Shown here one piece after another: positions 49,553-57,261 of a stretch of 64,000 bases of DNA (its first letter is position 1; each line of letters starts with the position of its first letter). The stretch lies in assembly GCF_023347275.1 (NCBI RefSeq), contig NZ_CP094468.1, forward strand, positions 1,736,001-1,800,000. Reading direction: 5' to 3'. Both the position numbers and the translations under genes were made by a program. The notes beneath the pieces were generated by a model. That model was not told where the DNA came from and ran no database searches. It was given only the letters and a program-made list of their open reading frames with translations. This stretch comes from Faecalibacterium sp. I3-3-89 (lineage in GTDB: Bacteria > Bacillota > Clostridia > Oscillospirales > Ruminococcaceae).

Positions 49553-49834
49553 ATGAAACGAAATCAGAATTTCGACCCTAATCACTCTCAAAAAGTGCTT
49601 TCCTGCCACTACAACATGGACACCAACCGGGTGGAAGCCCGGTTCGCAGATGGCACTACCCTTGCCATTGACTGCATCGCCATCGAGGACGAGTACGGCA
49701 ACACTCCGGCACAGCGAGCGGAGCTGGACTGGCTGCTATACAATAAGCCCTTGGAGTACGTCCAGCTTGTGCTGAGTGGTGAGATTGAGCATTATCTCTC
49801 ACTTGGCTGTGACCATGGCAGGTTAGAAGGTTGA
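49553..49834 (+). CDS. DUF6061-like small protein
   Basis: 93 residues, MKRNQNFDPNHSQKVLSCHY, RVEARFADGTTLAIDCIAIE and DWLLYNKPLEYVQLVLSGEI. Good AAAGGAG site. A common passenger of mobile DNA in gut clostridia. The function is unknown. Ends before a nested hairpin terminator. Confidence 0.75.
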   Translation: MKRNQNFDPNHSQKVLSCHYNMDTNRVEARFADGTTLAIDCIAIEDEYGNTPAQRAELDWLLYNKPLEYVQLVLSGEIEHYLSLGCDHGRLEG

Positions 49835-49863
49835 CCTTTAATTAAAATATCCAAAGCAGACAA

Positions 49864-49904
49864 AACAGCCCTCTACTTGCAATCGTTGCAAATAGAGGGC
49901 TGTT
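49864..49904 (+). terminator. nested hairpin terminator
   Basis: AACAGCCCTCTA / TAGAGGGCTGTT with inner TTGCAA-TCG-TTGCAA. Confidence 0.85.
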
Positions 49905-50038
49905 GATTTGTTGATGCTTCGCTCCGAACCGTACCATCGACTGTCTTTTGATTTAGATGCGCAAATCATTAGAACACATAAGGCCGATTCTATATGTTTC
50001 CGAGTTACTATCAATAAAGCTTTGTGACACTGCTATCA

Positions 50039-50229
50039 TTTCCCCCTCCGAGGCAAAGCCCGGCGACATTATCTTTTTCACGGGAACCTATGACAGCCCC
50101 GGCCCTGTATCCCATGTGGGGATTTATGTGGGCGACGGGATGATGCTCCATTGTGGTTCGCCCATCCAATACGCAAACATCAATTCAAGCTACTGGCAGA
50201 CACATTTCTATGCCTTCGGGCGTTTGTGA
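50039..50229 (+). pseudogene. C-terminal remnant of an NlpC/P60 cell-wall hydrolase of a conjugative element
   Basis: SPSEAKPGDIIFFTGTYDSP, GPVSHVGIYVGDGMMLHCGS and YWQTHFYAFGRL: histidine-bearing end of the NlpC/P60 domain found in CD1108/CwlT-like conjugation hydrolases. The catalytic cysteine part and the lytic transglycosylase half are missing. It lies in the expected place just before DUF4315. Confidence 0.8.
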
Positions 50230-50251
50230 GCCAGAGGAAAGGAGTCCTTGC

Positions 50252-50518
50252 ATGAACAAAATCGACAAGCTCGATAAGGAACTGGAAAAAGCCCGGGAGA
50301 AGGCCGCCGAATGGCAGGCCAAAATCCGGGAGCTGGAAAAGCAGAAACAGGAGGAAGAAAACAGCCAGATCGTGCAGGCGGTGCGCTCCCTTAAACTGAC
50401 GCCCGCCCAGCTGATGGCATTTCTGAATGACCCCAAAAACAGCCTTACCGCTTCGGGCCATACTGACCCGAAGCCGGAGGCACCCGAAAAGGAGGACACA
50501 GCCCATGAAGGAAACTAA
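50252..50518 (+). CDS. DUF4315 family protein
   Basis: 88 residues from ATG at 50252, with AAAGGAG upstream. MNKIDKLDKELEKAREKAAE predicts a coiled coil. Then VRSLKLTPAQLMAFLNDPKN. A constant member of Tn1549/CTn-type transfer modules between the NlpC/P60 hydrolase and DUF4366. The role in conjugation is not known. The C-terminus is partly encoded by a 23-bp palindromic repeat. Confidence 0.88.
   Translation: MNKIDKLDKELEKAREKAAEWQAKIRELEKQKQEEENSQIVQAVRSLKLTPAQLMAFLNDPKNSLTASGHTDPKPEAPEKEDTAHEGN
50451..50473. repeat. 23-bp palindromic repeat, copy 1
   Basis: CTTCGGGCCA and its complement with three central bases; one mismatch. Inside the 3' end of the DUF4315 gene. Confidence 0.8.
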
Positions 50519-51152
50519 ATACCGCAGGCTGGCGGCGATGGCTGCCAGCCTTTTGTGTTGCCTGATCTTTACGGTCCCGGCCTACGCCCAGAGCAGCGAG
50601 CCGCAGCCGGAGACAGCTCCCGCCCCGGCAGAAACCGAAGCGGAGCCGGAAACCCAGAACCCCTTTACCCCGGACGGGACGGGAACCGTGGTGGACAACG
50701 CCACCGACGAGGACGGTAAAGAGTTCTACACCATCACCACAGCAGACGAGAGCGTGTTTTATCTGGTGATCGACAAACAGAAAACCAGCGAGAACGTCTA
50801 TTTCCTCAATACCGTTACCACAGACGACCTTCTGCCTCTTGCCGAACAGGGTAAGGAACCGCCCAAAGAAGTGACCCCTGAGCCAGAGCCAAAGCCCACC
50901 GAACCGGTGGAGAAAGTACCGGAACCCGAGCCGGAGAAAAAGGATAGCCCCCTTCTCTCTCTGCTCCTGATCGGTGCGGTGGTGCTGGCCGGCGGTGGGA
51001 TTGGTTACTATTTCAAGATTTACAAGCCGAAGCATGAGGCCCCGGATTTGGAAGATGATTACTGCGAATATGAGGACGGAGAGCTGGAGGAGATCACAGA
51101 GGAACCCGAGGACGAAGATACCCCGCCGTGGGAGGAAGATACGGAGGAATGA
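50505..51152 (+). CDS. DUF4366 family membrane-anchored protein
   Basis: 215 residues from ATG at 50505, overlapping DUF4315 by 14 bases. Signal peptide (LAAMAASLLCCLIFTVPAYA), Pro/Glu-rich region, the conserved FYTITTADESVFYLVIDKQK core, a long EPEPKP stretch, one C-terminal membrane span (LLSLLLIGAVVLAGGGIGYY) and an acidic cytoplasmic tail. Same order as CD1107 in clostridial conjugative elements, where it probably belongs to the transfer apparatus at the cell surface. Confidence 0.9.
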   Translation: MKETKYRRLAAMAASLLCCLIFTVPAYAQSSEPQPETAPAPAETEAEPETQNPFTPDGTGTVVDNATDEDGKEFYTITTADESVFYLVIDKQKTSENVYFLNTVTTDDLLPLAEQGKEPPKEVTPEPEPKPTEPVEKVPEPEPEKKDSPLLSLLLIGAVVLAGGGIGYYFKIYKPKHEAPDLEDDYCEYEDGELEEITEEPEDEDTPPWEEDTEE

Positions 51153-51154
51153 GA

Positions 51155-51346
51155 ATGAATTTTACAAGCAGCCCTTTTGAACGAATGATGAAGGAAGTAC
51201 CGCACCCCGGCTGGGACAATGACGACCCTTGTAAGGGATGCCGTTACTACAAGGAGTGCAAAGGAAAGAAAAAACAGTGCCGGAAGAAGTTCCGGGCGCT
51301 GATCGTGGAGCCCCGCCCTTCGGGCCATCGTGGCCCGAAGTCCTGA
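51155..51346 (+). CDS. small cysteine-containing protein of the conjugative element
   Basis: 63 residues from ATG at 51155, with GGAGG at 7 bases. MNFTSSPFERMMKEVPHPGW, then DPCKGCRYYKECKGKKKQC, a CxxC-x6-C possible metal site. Its last codons (PSGHRGPKS) come from a 23-bp palindromic repeat. Frequently found next to DUF4366 genes. Confidence 0.7.
   Translation: MNFTSSPFERMMKEVPHPGWDNDDPCKGCRYYKECKGKKKQCRKKFRALIVEPRPSGHRGPKS
51318..51340. repeat. 23-bp palindromic repeat, copy 2
   Basis: CTTCGGGCCA-TCG-TGGCCCGAAG, perfect arms, inside the 3' end of the 63-codon gene. Confidence 0.85.
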
Positions 51347-51748
51347 ATGGACTCCCGGGAGCTGACCCGTGACGAGAAGAAGAAAATCCGTTCCCTTGTC
51401 ACGGGAATGTGTGCCAACTATGACAGGGAAAGCAGCCTGTGCCTTCCTCTTGACTGTGCCTGCTATATGCTGCACAAGTGCTGGACAGGGGCATACTGCC
51501 GTTATTTCCGTGAGGCTGTCCTGCCCCTTAACCCGGAGCTTCAAGCGGCGCTGACAACGGAAGGCATCTCCCCGGAGTTGCGGGTCTGTGCGGTCTGCGG
51601 AAAGGCGTTTTTGCCCGAGGGGCGTCAAGCCTACTGCTCCGACGCCTGCAAGGCCGAAGGGAACCGACGGAAAAGCCGGGAACGCATGAGGAAAATGCGG
51701 GAGAAAAGGCCGGGCGGCTGTTACGATTTGCCGCCTCCAAAGGCTTGA
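51347..51748 (+). CDS. cysteine-rich VLP domain protein
   Basis: 133 residues. GMCANYDRESSLCLPLDCAC and CWTGAYCRYFREAVLPLNPE make the Cys-rich VLP domain. The second half VCAVCGKAFLPEGRQAYCSD is a zinc-ribbon, followed by a basic RRKSRERMRKMREKR tail. Follows the previous stop directly. Typical of Tn1549-like modules; probably binds nucleic acid during transfer (inference). Confidence 0.85.
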   Translation: MDSRELTRDEKKKIRSLVTGMCANYDRESSLCLPLDCACYMLHKCWTGAYCRYFREAVLPLNPELQAALTTEGISPELRVCAVCGKAFLPEGRQAYCSDACKAEGNRRKSRERMRKMREKRPGGCYDLPPPKA

Positions 51749-51838
51749 CATTCCGGGCTTTTTTGAGGGTGTTTCCGGGATGGGAATATCTTATTACATT
51801 CCTCCCCGGTCTGCCCTCTTATTTCGTAACATCCAGCA

Positions 51839-51860
51839 CTTCGGGTCATGTTGGTCCGAG
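51839..51860. repeat. palindromic repeat, copy 3 (degenerate)
   Basis: CTTCGGGTCATG / TTGGTCCGAG, two or three mismatches, about 20 bases before the TTG start of the next gene. Confidence 0.65.
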
Positions 51861-51880
51861 GCACAGAAAGGAGGGATCTC

Positions 51881-52471
51881 TTGGAGACAGTACAAGGATA
51901 TGTGATTTTGAAAGCTGCCACCTTTGAAACCGGACACGGCTTTGCGCTGGGGCATAATCCGGGAGCGCCGAGCCCCTTTGTGACCTGGCAGTTTACCGAG
52001 GGGGAAAACGGCCATCGGGATTACTACTGGGGCCGCTATGGAACCAGTCAGGCGTGGGCGCAGAGGGACTTTGACCGCCGGGTGGACGACTATCAGCAGC
52101 TTTACCATGCGGCGGTCAAGCATACCGAGCTGGGACCGGAGGGCGTTTACCGCTATTATTCCACCCAGCGGCCCGTGGACATAGGAACTTACCCGAAGCC
52201 GCCGGATAACCAGCCTCTTTCCATCGTCAACTACGATGACGACAGGCGGCGTCGTGTGGCAGACGGCAGGCTGATGGCATGGGGCGAACTGACCTACGCA
52301 AAGCCGCTGACCGAAAAGCAGATGGAGGATTATGAGCTGAAACCAGCACCGGGCAATCCTGACCGGGTGCGCCCATCCATTACTGCCCGGCTCAAAGAAG
52401 GAACCAGAGGGCAGGAACCCCAAAAGGAGCCCGGTCAGAAGCGGAGCCATAAAAACCATGAGGAACGATAA
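51881..52471 (+). CDS. conserved protein of the conjugative element
   Basis: 196 residues with a TTG start chosen because AAAGGAGGG stands 6 bases upstream; an ATG at 51848 has no site. YVILKAATFETGHGFALGHN, FVTWQFTEGENGHRDYYWGR and a basic RRRRVADGRLMAWGEL region. A recurrent passenger of clostridial conjugative elements, sometimes near MobC. Function unknown, soluble. Confidence 0.7.
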   Translation: METVQGYVILKAATFETGHGFALGHNPGAPSPFVTWQFTEGENGHRDYYWGRYGTSQAWAQRDFDRRVDDYQQLYHAAVKHTELGPEGVYRYYSTQRPVDIGTYPKPPDNQPLSIVNYDDDRRRRVADGRLMAWGELTYAKPLTEKQMEDYELKPAPGNPDRVRPSITARLKEGTRGQEPQKEPGQKRSHKNHEER

Positions 52472-52483
52472 AGGAGGATCTCC

Positions 52484-52666
52484 ATGCACGAAAAAGACAA
52501 CTATCTGAAAACCGCCGAGCTCTCCACGGAGCAGAACTGCAACATGATCGACGGCGTACCCAACAACACGCCCATCCAACCCACGCCCCCGGAGCTGGAC
52601 GCAAAACCGCTTGATAAGGTAAAAGAGCCCAAAGAGCGCCGGAAAGGCCGGGAGCTGGAACGCTGA
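52484..52666 (+). CDS. small hydrophilic protein (conjugative element)
   Basis: 60 residues, MHEKDNYLKTAELSTEQNCN, IQPTPPELD and a lysine/arginine-rich end. AAAGGAGG at 7 bases. The stop overlaps the MobC start by one base (TGATG). Function unknown. Confidence 0.7.
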   Translation: MHEKDNYLKTAELSTEQNCNMIDGVPNNTPIQPTPPELDAKPLDKVKEPKERRKGRELER

Positions 52667-53007
52667 TGGAGAACCGCAAGCGGAATGTCCATCTGCACGT
52701 CATGGTAACGCCGGACGAGCTGGCAGCCATCCATGAACGGATGGCCGAGGTGGGCATTTCCAACGCCGGGGCTTATGTACGGAAAATGGCTCTGAATGGG
52801 TATATCCTGCACATCGACCTTGCACCCGTAAAAGAGTTGATCTCTCTGCAACGGCGCTGTTCTAACAATCTCAATCAGGTTGCCATACACGCACATACCT
52901 ATGGCGTGTACCCGGAGGAAATCGACGGATTGAAGCGGGACTATGAAAAGCTGTGGGGCGAGGTGTCAAAGGTGCTGCGGGAGCTCTCCGAGCTGGTGGC
53001 AAAGTAA
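52666..53007 (+). CDS. mobC: MobC-type relaxosome protein
   Basis: 113 residues. NVHLHVMVTPDELAAIHERM and VGISNAGAYVRKMALNGYIL form a ribbon-helix-helix-like DNA-binding start. LQRRCSNNLNQVAIHAHTYG is the MobC family block. Helps the relaxase to nick oriT. In intact relatives the relaxase gene follows directly. Here it is missing and a terminator comes instead. Confidence 0.9.
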   Translation: MENRKRNVHLHVMVTPDELAAIHERMAEVGISNAGAYVRKMALNGYILHIDLAPVKELISLQRRCSNNLNQVAIHAHTYGVYPEEIDGLKRDYEKLWGEVSKVLRELSELVAK

Positions 53008-53013
53008 ATAGAG

Positions 53014-53058
53014 GGCGGCAGGTTCCGATGTTGGGACCTGCCGTCCTGCTCTTTTTTT
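53014..53058 (+). terminator. terminator after mobC
   Basis: GGCAGGTTCC / GGGACCTGCC with CTTTTTTT downstream. Confidence 0.8.
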
Positions 53059-53062
53059 ACCA

Positions 53063-53085
53063 CTTCGGGCCAGTATGCCCCGAAG
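53063..53085. repeat. 23-bp palindromic repeat, copy 4
   Basis: CTTCGGGCCA-GTA-TGCCCCGAAG, one mismatch, intergenic after mobC. Confidence 0.8.
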
Positions 53086-53182
53086 GTTTGGGACAGGATT
53101 CACTAATCTTTCGCAACATTTATGTCCCCGGGCAGGCATGATAAAATAGAGGTAGGAAGGATAGATAAAGGAGGTTTTGAAG

Positions 53183-53473
53183 ATGAAGATACTGCTGAAA
53201 ATATTGGTTGCTCCCTTTGCTTTGGCGTTGTCCCTTCTGGCGGCTCTGCTGGTATTCCTGTTTGATATTTGTGCCGTCCTGCTGACGATTGCCTCTGTGA
53301 TCCTGGCGGTGCTGGGTGTCGCTCTCTTTTTCACGCCGACGCCCATAGGCGGGATTGTATTTCTGTTTCTTGCCTTCCTTCTTTCGCCGTATGGACTGCA
53401 AGCGGCGGCGGGCTCCCTTCTTTGGGCGCTGGACGGAGGCAAATCCGCTCTGTACCGGTTTCTGGCAAGTTAA
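53183..53473 (+). CDS. CD1845-like small membrane protein
   Basis: 96 residues from ATG at 53183, with AGGAGG at 8 bases. Two or three hydrophobic segments (LLVFLFDICAVLLTIASVIL, GGIVFLFLAFLLSPYGL). Position after the mobilisation genes and the sequence style match the CD1845-type membrane protein of Tn1549 relatives. Function unknown. Confidence 0.75.
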   Translation: MKILLKILVAPFALALSLLAALLVFLFDICAVLLTIASVILAVLGVALFFTPTPIGGIVFLFLAFLLSPYGLQAAAGSLLWALDGGKSALYRFLAS

Positions 53474-53477
53474 GCAG

Positions 53478-53500
53478 CCTCGGGCCATACTGGCCCGAAG
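53478..53500. repeat. 23-bp palindromic repeat, copy 5
   Basis: CCTCGGGCCA-TAC-TGGCCCGAAG, one mismatch, right after the CD1845-like gene. Confidence 0.8.
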
Positions 53501-53552
53501 TCGGGGCGGTCTGAATGGGCCGCCCCTTTCTCATGGAAAGGAGGAATGATTT

Positions 53553-53915
53553 TTGGCTACCACAACTTTGTTACAGCGCCATGCAAAACTTTATGAGGAC
53601 GTATCAAAGGGACTTCTCCCGGAGAAACGTTTTCAAATGCTTGCAGATCGCTACGACAAAGAACAGGCTGAACTGACCGAAAAGATTGAGCAGTACGAGC
53701 GGGAAGGCCGTGCTGAACACGATCAGCTGGACAAGATTCAGGATTTTATTGATGAAGTCAGCAAGTACGCTGGCATCACCGAACTGAACTATAAGATTCT
53801 GCATCAGCTGATTGACAAGATTCTGGTATCCAAAGCGGAAAAGGTCGATGGCGAATACGTCCAGAAAATCCAGATTTTCTACCGCTTTATCGGCCCATTG
53901 GATGCCATCGAGTAA
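53553..53915 (+). pseudogene. C-terminal fragment of a large serine recombinase
   Basis: The frame carries LYEDVSKGLLPEKRFQMLAD, DKEQAELTEKIEQYEREGRA and LIDKILVSKAEKVDGEYVQK, ending IQIFYRFIG: the coiled coil and DUF4368-type end of TndX-like recombinases. The catalytic and DNA-binding domains (about 400 residues) are absent. AAAGGAGG happens to precede a TTG, so a peptide could be made, but it cannot recombine DNA. Confidence 0.85.
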
Positions 53916-54460
53916 CAATGTCAGAAAAGTCACCTCCGAGAACTATCCTACAGAAGCGGGCCACACCACGGATTACACCGGCAAGGTAGGAATCCACATT
54001 GCCCTTCCACGCCTCATTGATGATGTGAAGCATCTCGACGTAGCGCTCACAGCCATACTGCTTGTACAGCTCGTATGCCGTTTCGATGCAGTAGATTTTC
54101 CAGGGTGCCCGGATGCCGTCATAGGCAAATTCCACACCGGCATTCGACGTGATCCCCACAAAGTAAAGTGCATCCGGGTTTTCGGCCACCAGATTTGCAC
54201 GAAGGCGTTCGCCCGCCGTCAGGCAGGTAGCATTGCCGGTCCGAATCGCAAACAGCGTTGCTTCGTCTTCTTTGGTAAGGCCATAGAAGACCTTGCAGCG
54301 GATGGGCAATTCCATACCACCGTTGCAGGTTCGACGTGCTTCTACCGTGTTCTGTCCATCAAAGATGTAGAAGCGCCCGTCCCGGAAGCTGACCTTCGGT
54401 TCGTTTGCAACGTACTCCGAAAAGTTTTCCGCAATATGAGCAACCTTTTCGACATGACGG
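53887..54460 (-). pseudogene. DUF6551/ParB-like protein, N-terminus lost
   Basis: Open from about 54460 without a start: RHVEKVAHIAENFSEYVANE, VSFRDGRFYIFDGQNTVEAR (ParB-like GQ-T-VEA core with Gln-Asn in place of Gln-His) and then ATCLTAGERLRANLVAENPD and YLAGVIRGVARFCRI. Translation could start at ATG 54315, but that would omit the ParB-like core. The break coincides with the break of the oppositely oriented oxidase fragment. Confidence 0.7.
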
Positions 54461-54785
54461 CAAGTTCTGGATGTTCTCGGAAGGCGGGAGAAAGTTCATC
54501 GGACTGGAAAAGAACAGTCACGTCTGCCTTGCCATTTACGACAAGTATGATGGTTTTGGCAATCTCAGAAGCCTGCAGGTCACCGGCATTGCGGCGATGG
54601 TCGAGCCTTTCTCGGAGGAGTACAACGCCCATGCTGCTTTCAAGAAGATCCCGCTGGACGCTCTGAAAAAACTGCCCTCACCGATGAATCTGATCTGCGT
54701 GACGCCTACCCGCATCGATGCTCTGTTCTCCGATTTCAAGAAAGACGGTTACAGCGTCCGGCAGGTCCTGCATCAGCTTGCGTGA
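54460..54785 (+). pseudogene. pyridoxamine 5'-phosphate oxidase-like protein, N-terminus lost
   Basis: GKFWMFSEGGRKFIGLEKNS, HVCLAIYDKYDGFGNLRSLQ and VTGIAAMVEPFSEEYNAHAA match the FMN-binding split barrel from strand two to the end. The first about 40 residues are replaced by antisense of the DUF6551 fragment. This junction marks the right edge of the conjugative-element remnant. Confidence 0.75.
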
Positions 54786-54810
54786 ACAGAATTAGCTAAA
54801 TCAACCAATA

Positions 54811-54863
54811 AAGGCCTCCGAATCTCTTTCTGCTTGGAAAAAGGTTTGGAGGTCTCTTCTTTA
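54811..54863 (+). terminator. terminator after the oxidase fragment
   Basis: GGCCTCCGAA / TTTGGAGGTC with TCTTCTTT. Confidence 0.65.
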
Positions 54864-54936
54864 CAATTTTTCGGAATAGCGGCTTTCACCAGCAGCGTCA
54901 TGGGACGGCGCAGTTCATCTTTCATTCTGGGAATAT

Positions 54937-55392
54937 TCAGCATCTCTGCAGAGGTTCGTTGTCATATTCGCTGGTATGGAGTGGTTTCACTGACTGCATT
55001 GAACTTCTGATAACATCCAAAATAGTCTGATCCGCCGGGAGCCACGGAACGGAATCAATGTCATCTTTTGTCAGCCACCGTGCAGCTTCCGCTTCTTTCA
55101 GCACAAGCTCGCCGGAAACCACTTCACACCAGAAGCAGTCCATGGAAAGATGAAACGTCGGATAATCGTACTCGAGTGTACCAATTAAATCCCCCACAGC
55201 AATTTCCGTGTCCAGTTCTTCTTCGATTTCCCGCTTCAGAGCCTGCTGCGGGGTTTCTCCCGGCTCGATTTTGCCGCCCGGAAACTCCCACTGGCCTTTA
55301 TAGTCGCCATAACCGCGGGCAGTGGCGTAGATTTTGCGCTTTTCCTGCATGGAGTCGCAGATCACAGCGGCCACAACACGAATCGTTTTCAT
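54937..55392 (-). CDS. MutT-like Nudix hydrolase (8-oxo-dGTP diphosphatase type)
   Basis: 151 residues. VVAAVICDSMQEKRKIYATA, then FPGGKIEPGETPQQALKREI with EEELDTE completes the Nudix box. ARWLTKDDIDSVPWLPAD is the typical MutT end. Removes oxidised or otherwise non-canonical nucleotides. Good GGAGAACG site. Co-directional with the Fic gene, 21 bases apart. Confidence 0.92.
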   Translation of the reverse strand: MKTIRVVAAVICDSMQEKRKIYATARGYGDYKGQWEFPGGKIEPGETPQQALKREIEEELDTEIAVGDLIGTLEYDYPTFHLSMDCFWCEVVSGELVLKEAEAARWLTKDDIDSVPWLPADQTILDVIRSSMQSVKPLHTSEYDNEPLQRC

Positions 55393-55413
55393 AACGTTCT
55401 CCTTTTGGATTCA

Positions 55414-56616
55414 TTATAATGGCCGACCGTCAGAAGTCCCACCGACACGATAGAACACCCTGTTTCCTGCTTTTCTTGCTGTAAGCAGCCCCATCTCATG
55501 GAATTTCATCACAAACGTCCGAATGGTTGCATACGCAGCGTTTCGGAAATCCTTTTCCAGCTGCTTTGTGGTAAACTCCTCTGCACCATAAGCAGACAGA
55601 ACATACTCCCAGAGCAGCCGTTCTTTTTCTGTGATTTTTCCTTCCGCAAGAGCAGTTTGATATACCTCAAGATCAGTTTTCGGCGGGACTGCATCCACCT
55701 GCAGGCGGTTATAGACCTCATTGCAGAAGTAGAACAGAAAGGGAGTCACATCCGTATAGCCGGAAATCAGAGCATTTCTCTCCACGCGTTCGTAGGCTTT
55801 ATAATATGTGTCCTTGTTTTCAGCGATGTATCGGGAAAACGGCGTGAACAGTGCCGCAGGATAGCCCTGCTGAACAAGATACCAGAGGTGGAATAGCCGT
55901 GCAGTGCGTCCATTCCCGTCAAAATAGGGGTGGTAGTATGCAAAAGCAAAGTGCAGAATGGCAGCCTTATGCAGCTCATTGATGCCGTCATTGGCATTCG
56001 CAAAATCGACAAGACATTTCATGGCACCGGGAAGCCGCTCTGCCGGAAGTCCCGGTCTGGGTTCTTCACCGCCCACAATAAAAACCTCGCCATGCCGATA
56101 AAAGTGGTTTGGCAGTAATCGATCTTCATCCGGGAGATAATCCTCTGTGCTGATCTGATATAGGTGATGCAGATTCTCCTCGGTGATCCTATTCTGACGA
56201 TCCGCGATAAACTCCAGTCCGCACTTCATACCATAGATGCGGGCTTCTTGTTCACCACGAGGGGCATAGCCATCGAGGATATAACGGATACTGCTGCGGG
56301 TCGAGCGGATACTTTCAATTTGAAAAGTAGCATAAATTTCCTCGGTCATCGCCGACAAACCGAAGTTTTGTCCACTGACAGGGACAGAGAGCAACTGCTT
56401 CATACCATTTGTTGAAATTTGCGCGAGGTTCGGCAGGTAAAACAGCTTATTTCCAGAAAAATCAGTCAACGGCAGAGGCTGCGCAAAGTTTTGCCGCAGC
56501 AATTCGGCAAATTCTTTGACGCTGACAGTCGAGTACTTGTATTCCATCCGATTGAGTTCAAACAAATGCTTATCTGAAAGCATTTTGGCAAACTGTGCCC
56601 CATCCATTCTGTCCAC
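55414..56616 (-). CDS. Fic family protein
   Basis: 400 residues. The Fic motif HPYFDGNGRTAR with catalytic His229, preceded by HKAAILHFAFAYY. A C-terminal winged-helix-like region (YGAEEFTTKQLEKDFRNAAY). The N-terminal helix SIRSTRSSIRYILDG stands where class II Fic proteins have the inhibitory S/T-x3-E motif; I see no clear glutamate, so autoinhibition may differ. Expected to AMPylate or otherwise modify a protein. Confidence 0.9.
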   Translation of the reverse strand: MDRMDGAQFAKMLSDKHLFELNRMEYKYSTVSVKEFAELLRQNFAQPLPLTDFSGNKLFYLPNLAQISTNGMKQLLSVPVSGQNFGLSAMTEEIYATFQIESIRSTRSSIRYILDGYAPRGEQEARIYGMKCGLEFIADRQNRITEENLHHLYQISTEDYLPDEDRLLPNHFYRHGEVFIVGGEEPRPGLPAERLPGAMKCLVDFANANDGINELHKAAILHFAFAYYHPYFDGNGRTARLFHLWYLVQQGYPAALFTPFSRYIAENKDTYYKAYERVERNALISGYTDVTPFLFYFCNEVYNRLQVDAVPPKTDLEVYQTALAEGKITEKERLLWEYVLSAYGAEEFTTKQLEKDFRNAAYATIRTFVMKFHEMGLLTARKAGNRVFYRVGGTSDGRPL

Positions 56617-56746
56617 CTCGCAGTTGATACTTGTTGATACTACATAGTATCAATATATCGATTCTTTATAAAAAAAGTCAACCGAAACAGGCCGAACCAA
56701 CTTTTTTCCATACTTTCCGTCAAAATTCCCGTGGCACAGCCACGAA

Positions 56747-57259
56747 TCACATCTCCATCGGCTTATTCCCCACTTCGTCCAGATACGCATTCAAAAATTC
56801 CGCTGCAAGGCTGTTGGGACGGATGTTTTCTCTGGCTTCCTGTGGGGTGAACCACTTGCAGCGGTCCACTTCGTGGTTGATATGCAGCGCCTTTGCGGTT
56901 CTGACGAAAGCCGTAAAGTTGCACATCAGCGTGTTGGACGGCTCAAAAAACTTGGTACGGTTGAACCGGAGGTGCTCTACTTCCAACCCGGTTTCTTCCC
57001 GGACTTCCCGCACCACGGCGTGTTCTTCTGCCTCACCGCGGTTCACATATCCAGCCACCAGAATATAAGAGGGCTTGCCGTACTGCTGGATGAGCAGAAT
57101 TTTCCCGGTCTCCTCATCCACAACAATCATGCTGACCGCCACATTGTACATCGGGAAACGGTATTGCTGGCATTTCGGGCAGTAAGGCACAATGCCCTCT
57201 TCTTCCAGTTCTTTTTCAATCAATGCCGTACCGCATTCAACGCAATGCTTCTGAATCAT
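56747..57259 (-). CDS. Nudix hydrolase with zinc ribbon (NUDIX/NudC-like)
   Basis: 170 residues. The N-terminal zinc ribbon CVECGTALIEKELEEEGIVP YCPKC is followed by the Nudix domain with AGYVNRGEAEEHAVVREVRE and ETGLEVE. The Nudix box starts G-Y-V-N-R-G-E. Probable NADH or ADP-ribose pyrophosphatase. Ends 130 bases from the Fic start; 2 bases after the HD gene, so the two are co-translated. Confidence 0.9.
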   Translation of the reverse strand: MIQKHCVECGTALIEKELEEEGIVPYCPKCQQYRFPMYNVAVSMIVVDEETGKILLIQQYGKPSYILVAGYVNRGEAEEHAVVREVREETGLEVEHLRFNRTKFFEPSNTLMCNFTAFVRTAKALHINHEVDRCKWFTPQEARENIRPNSLAAEFLNAYLDEVGNKPMEM

Positions 57260-57261
57260 TT

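Noticed and set aside
50451..53500. CRISPR array from the five similar palindromes
   Set aside because: Spacing is irregular (hundreds of bases), repeats are palindromic and lie in genes; no cas genes.
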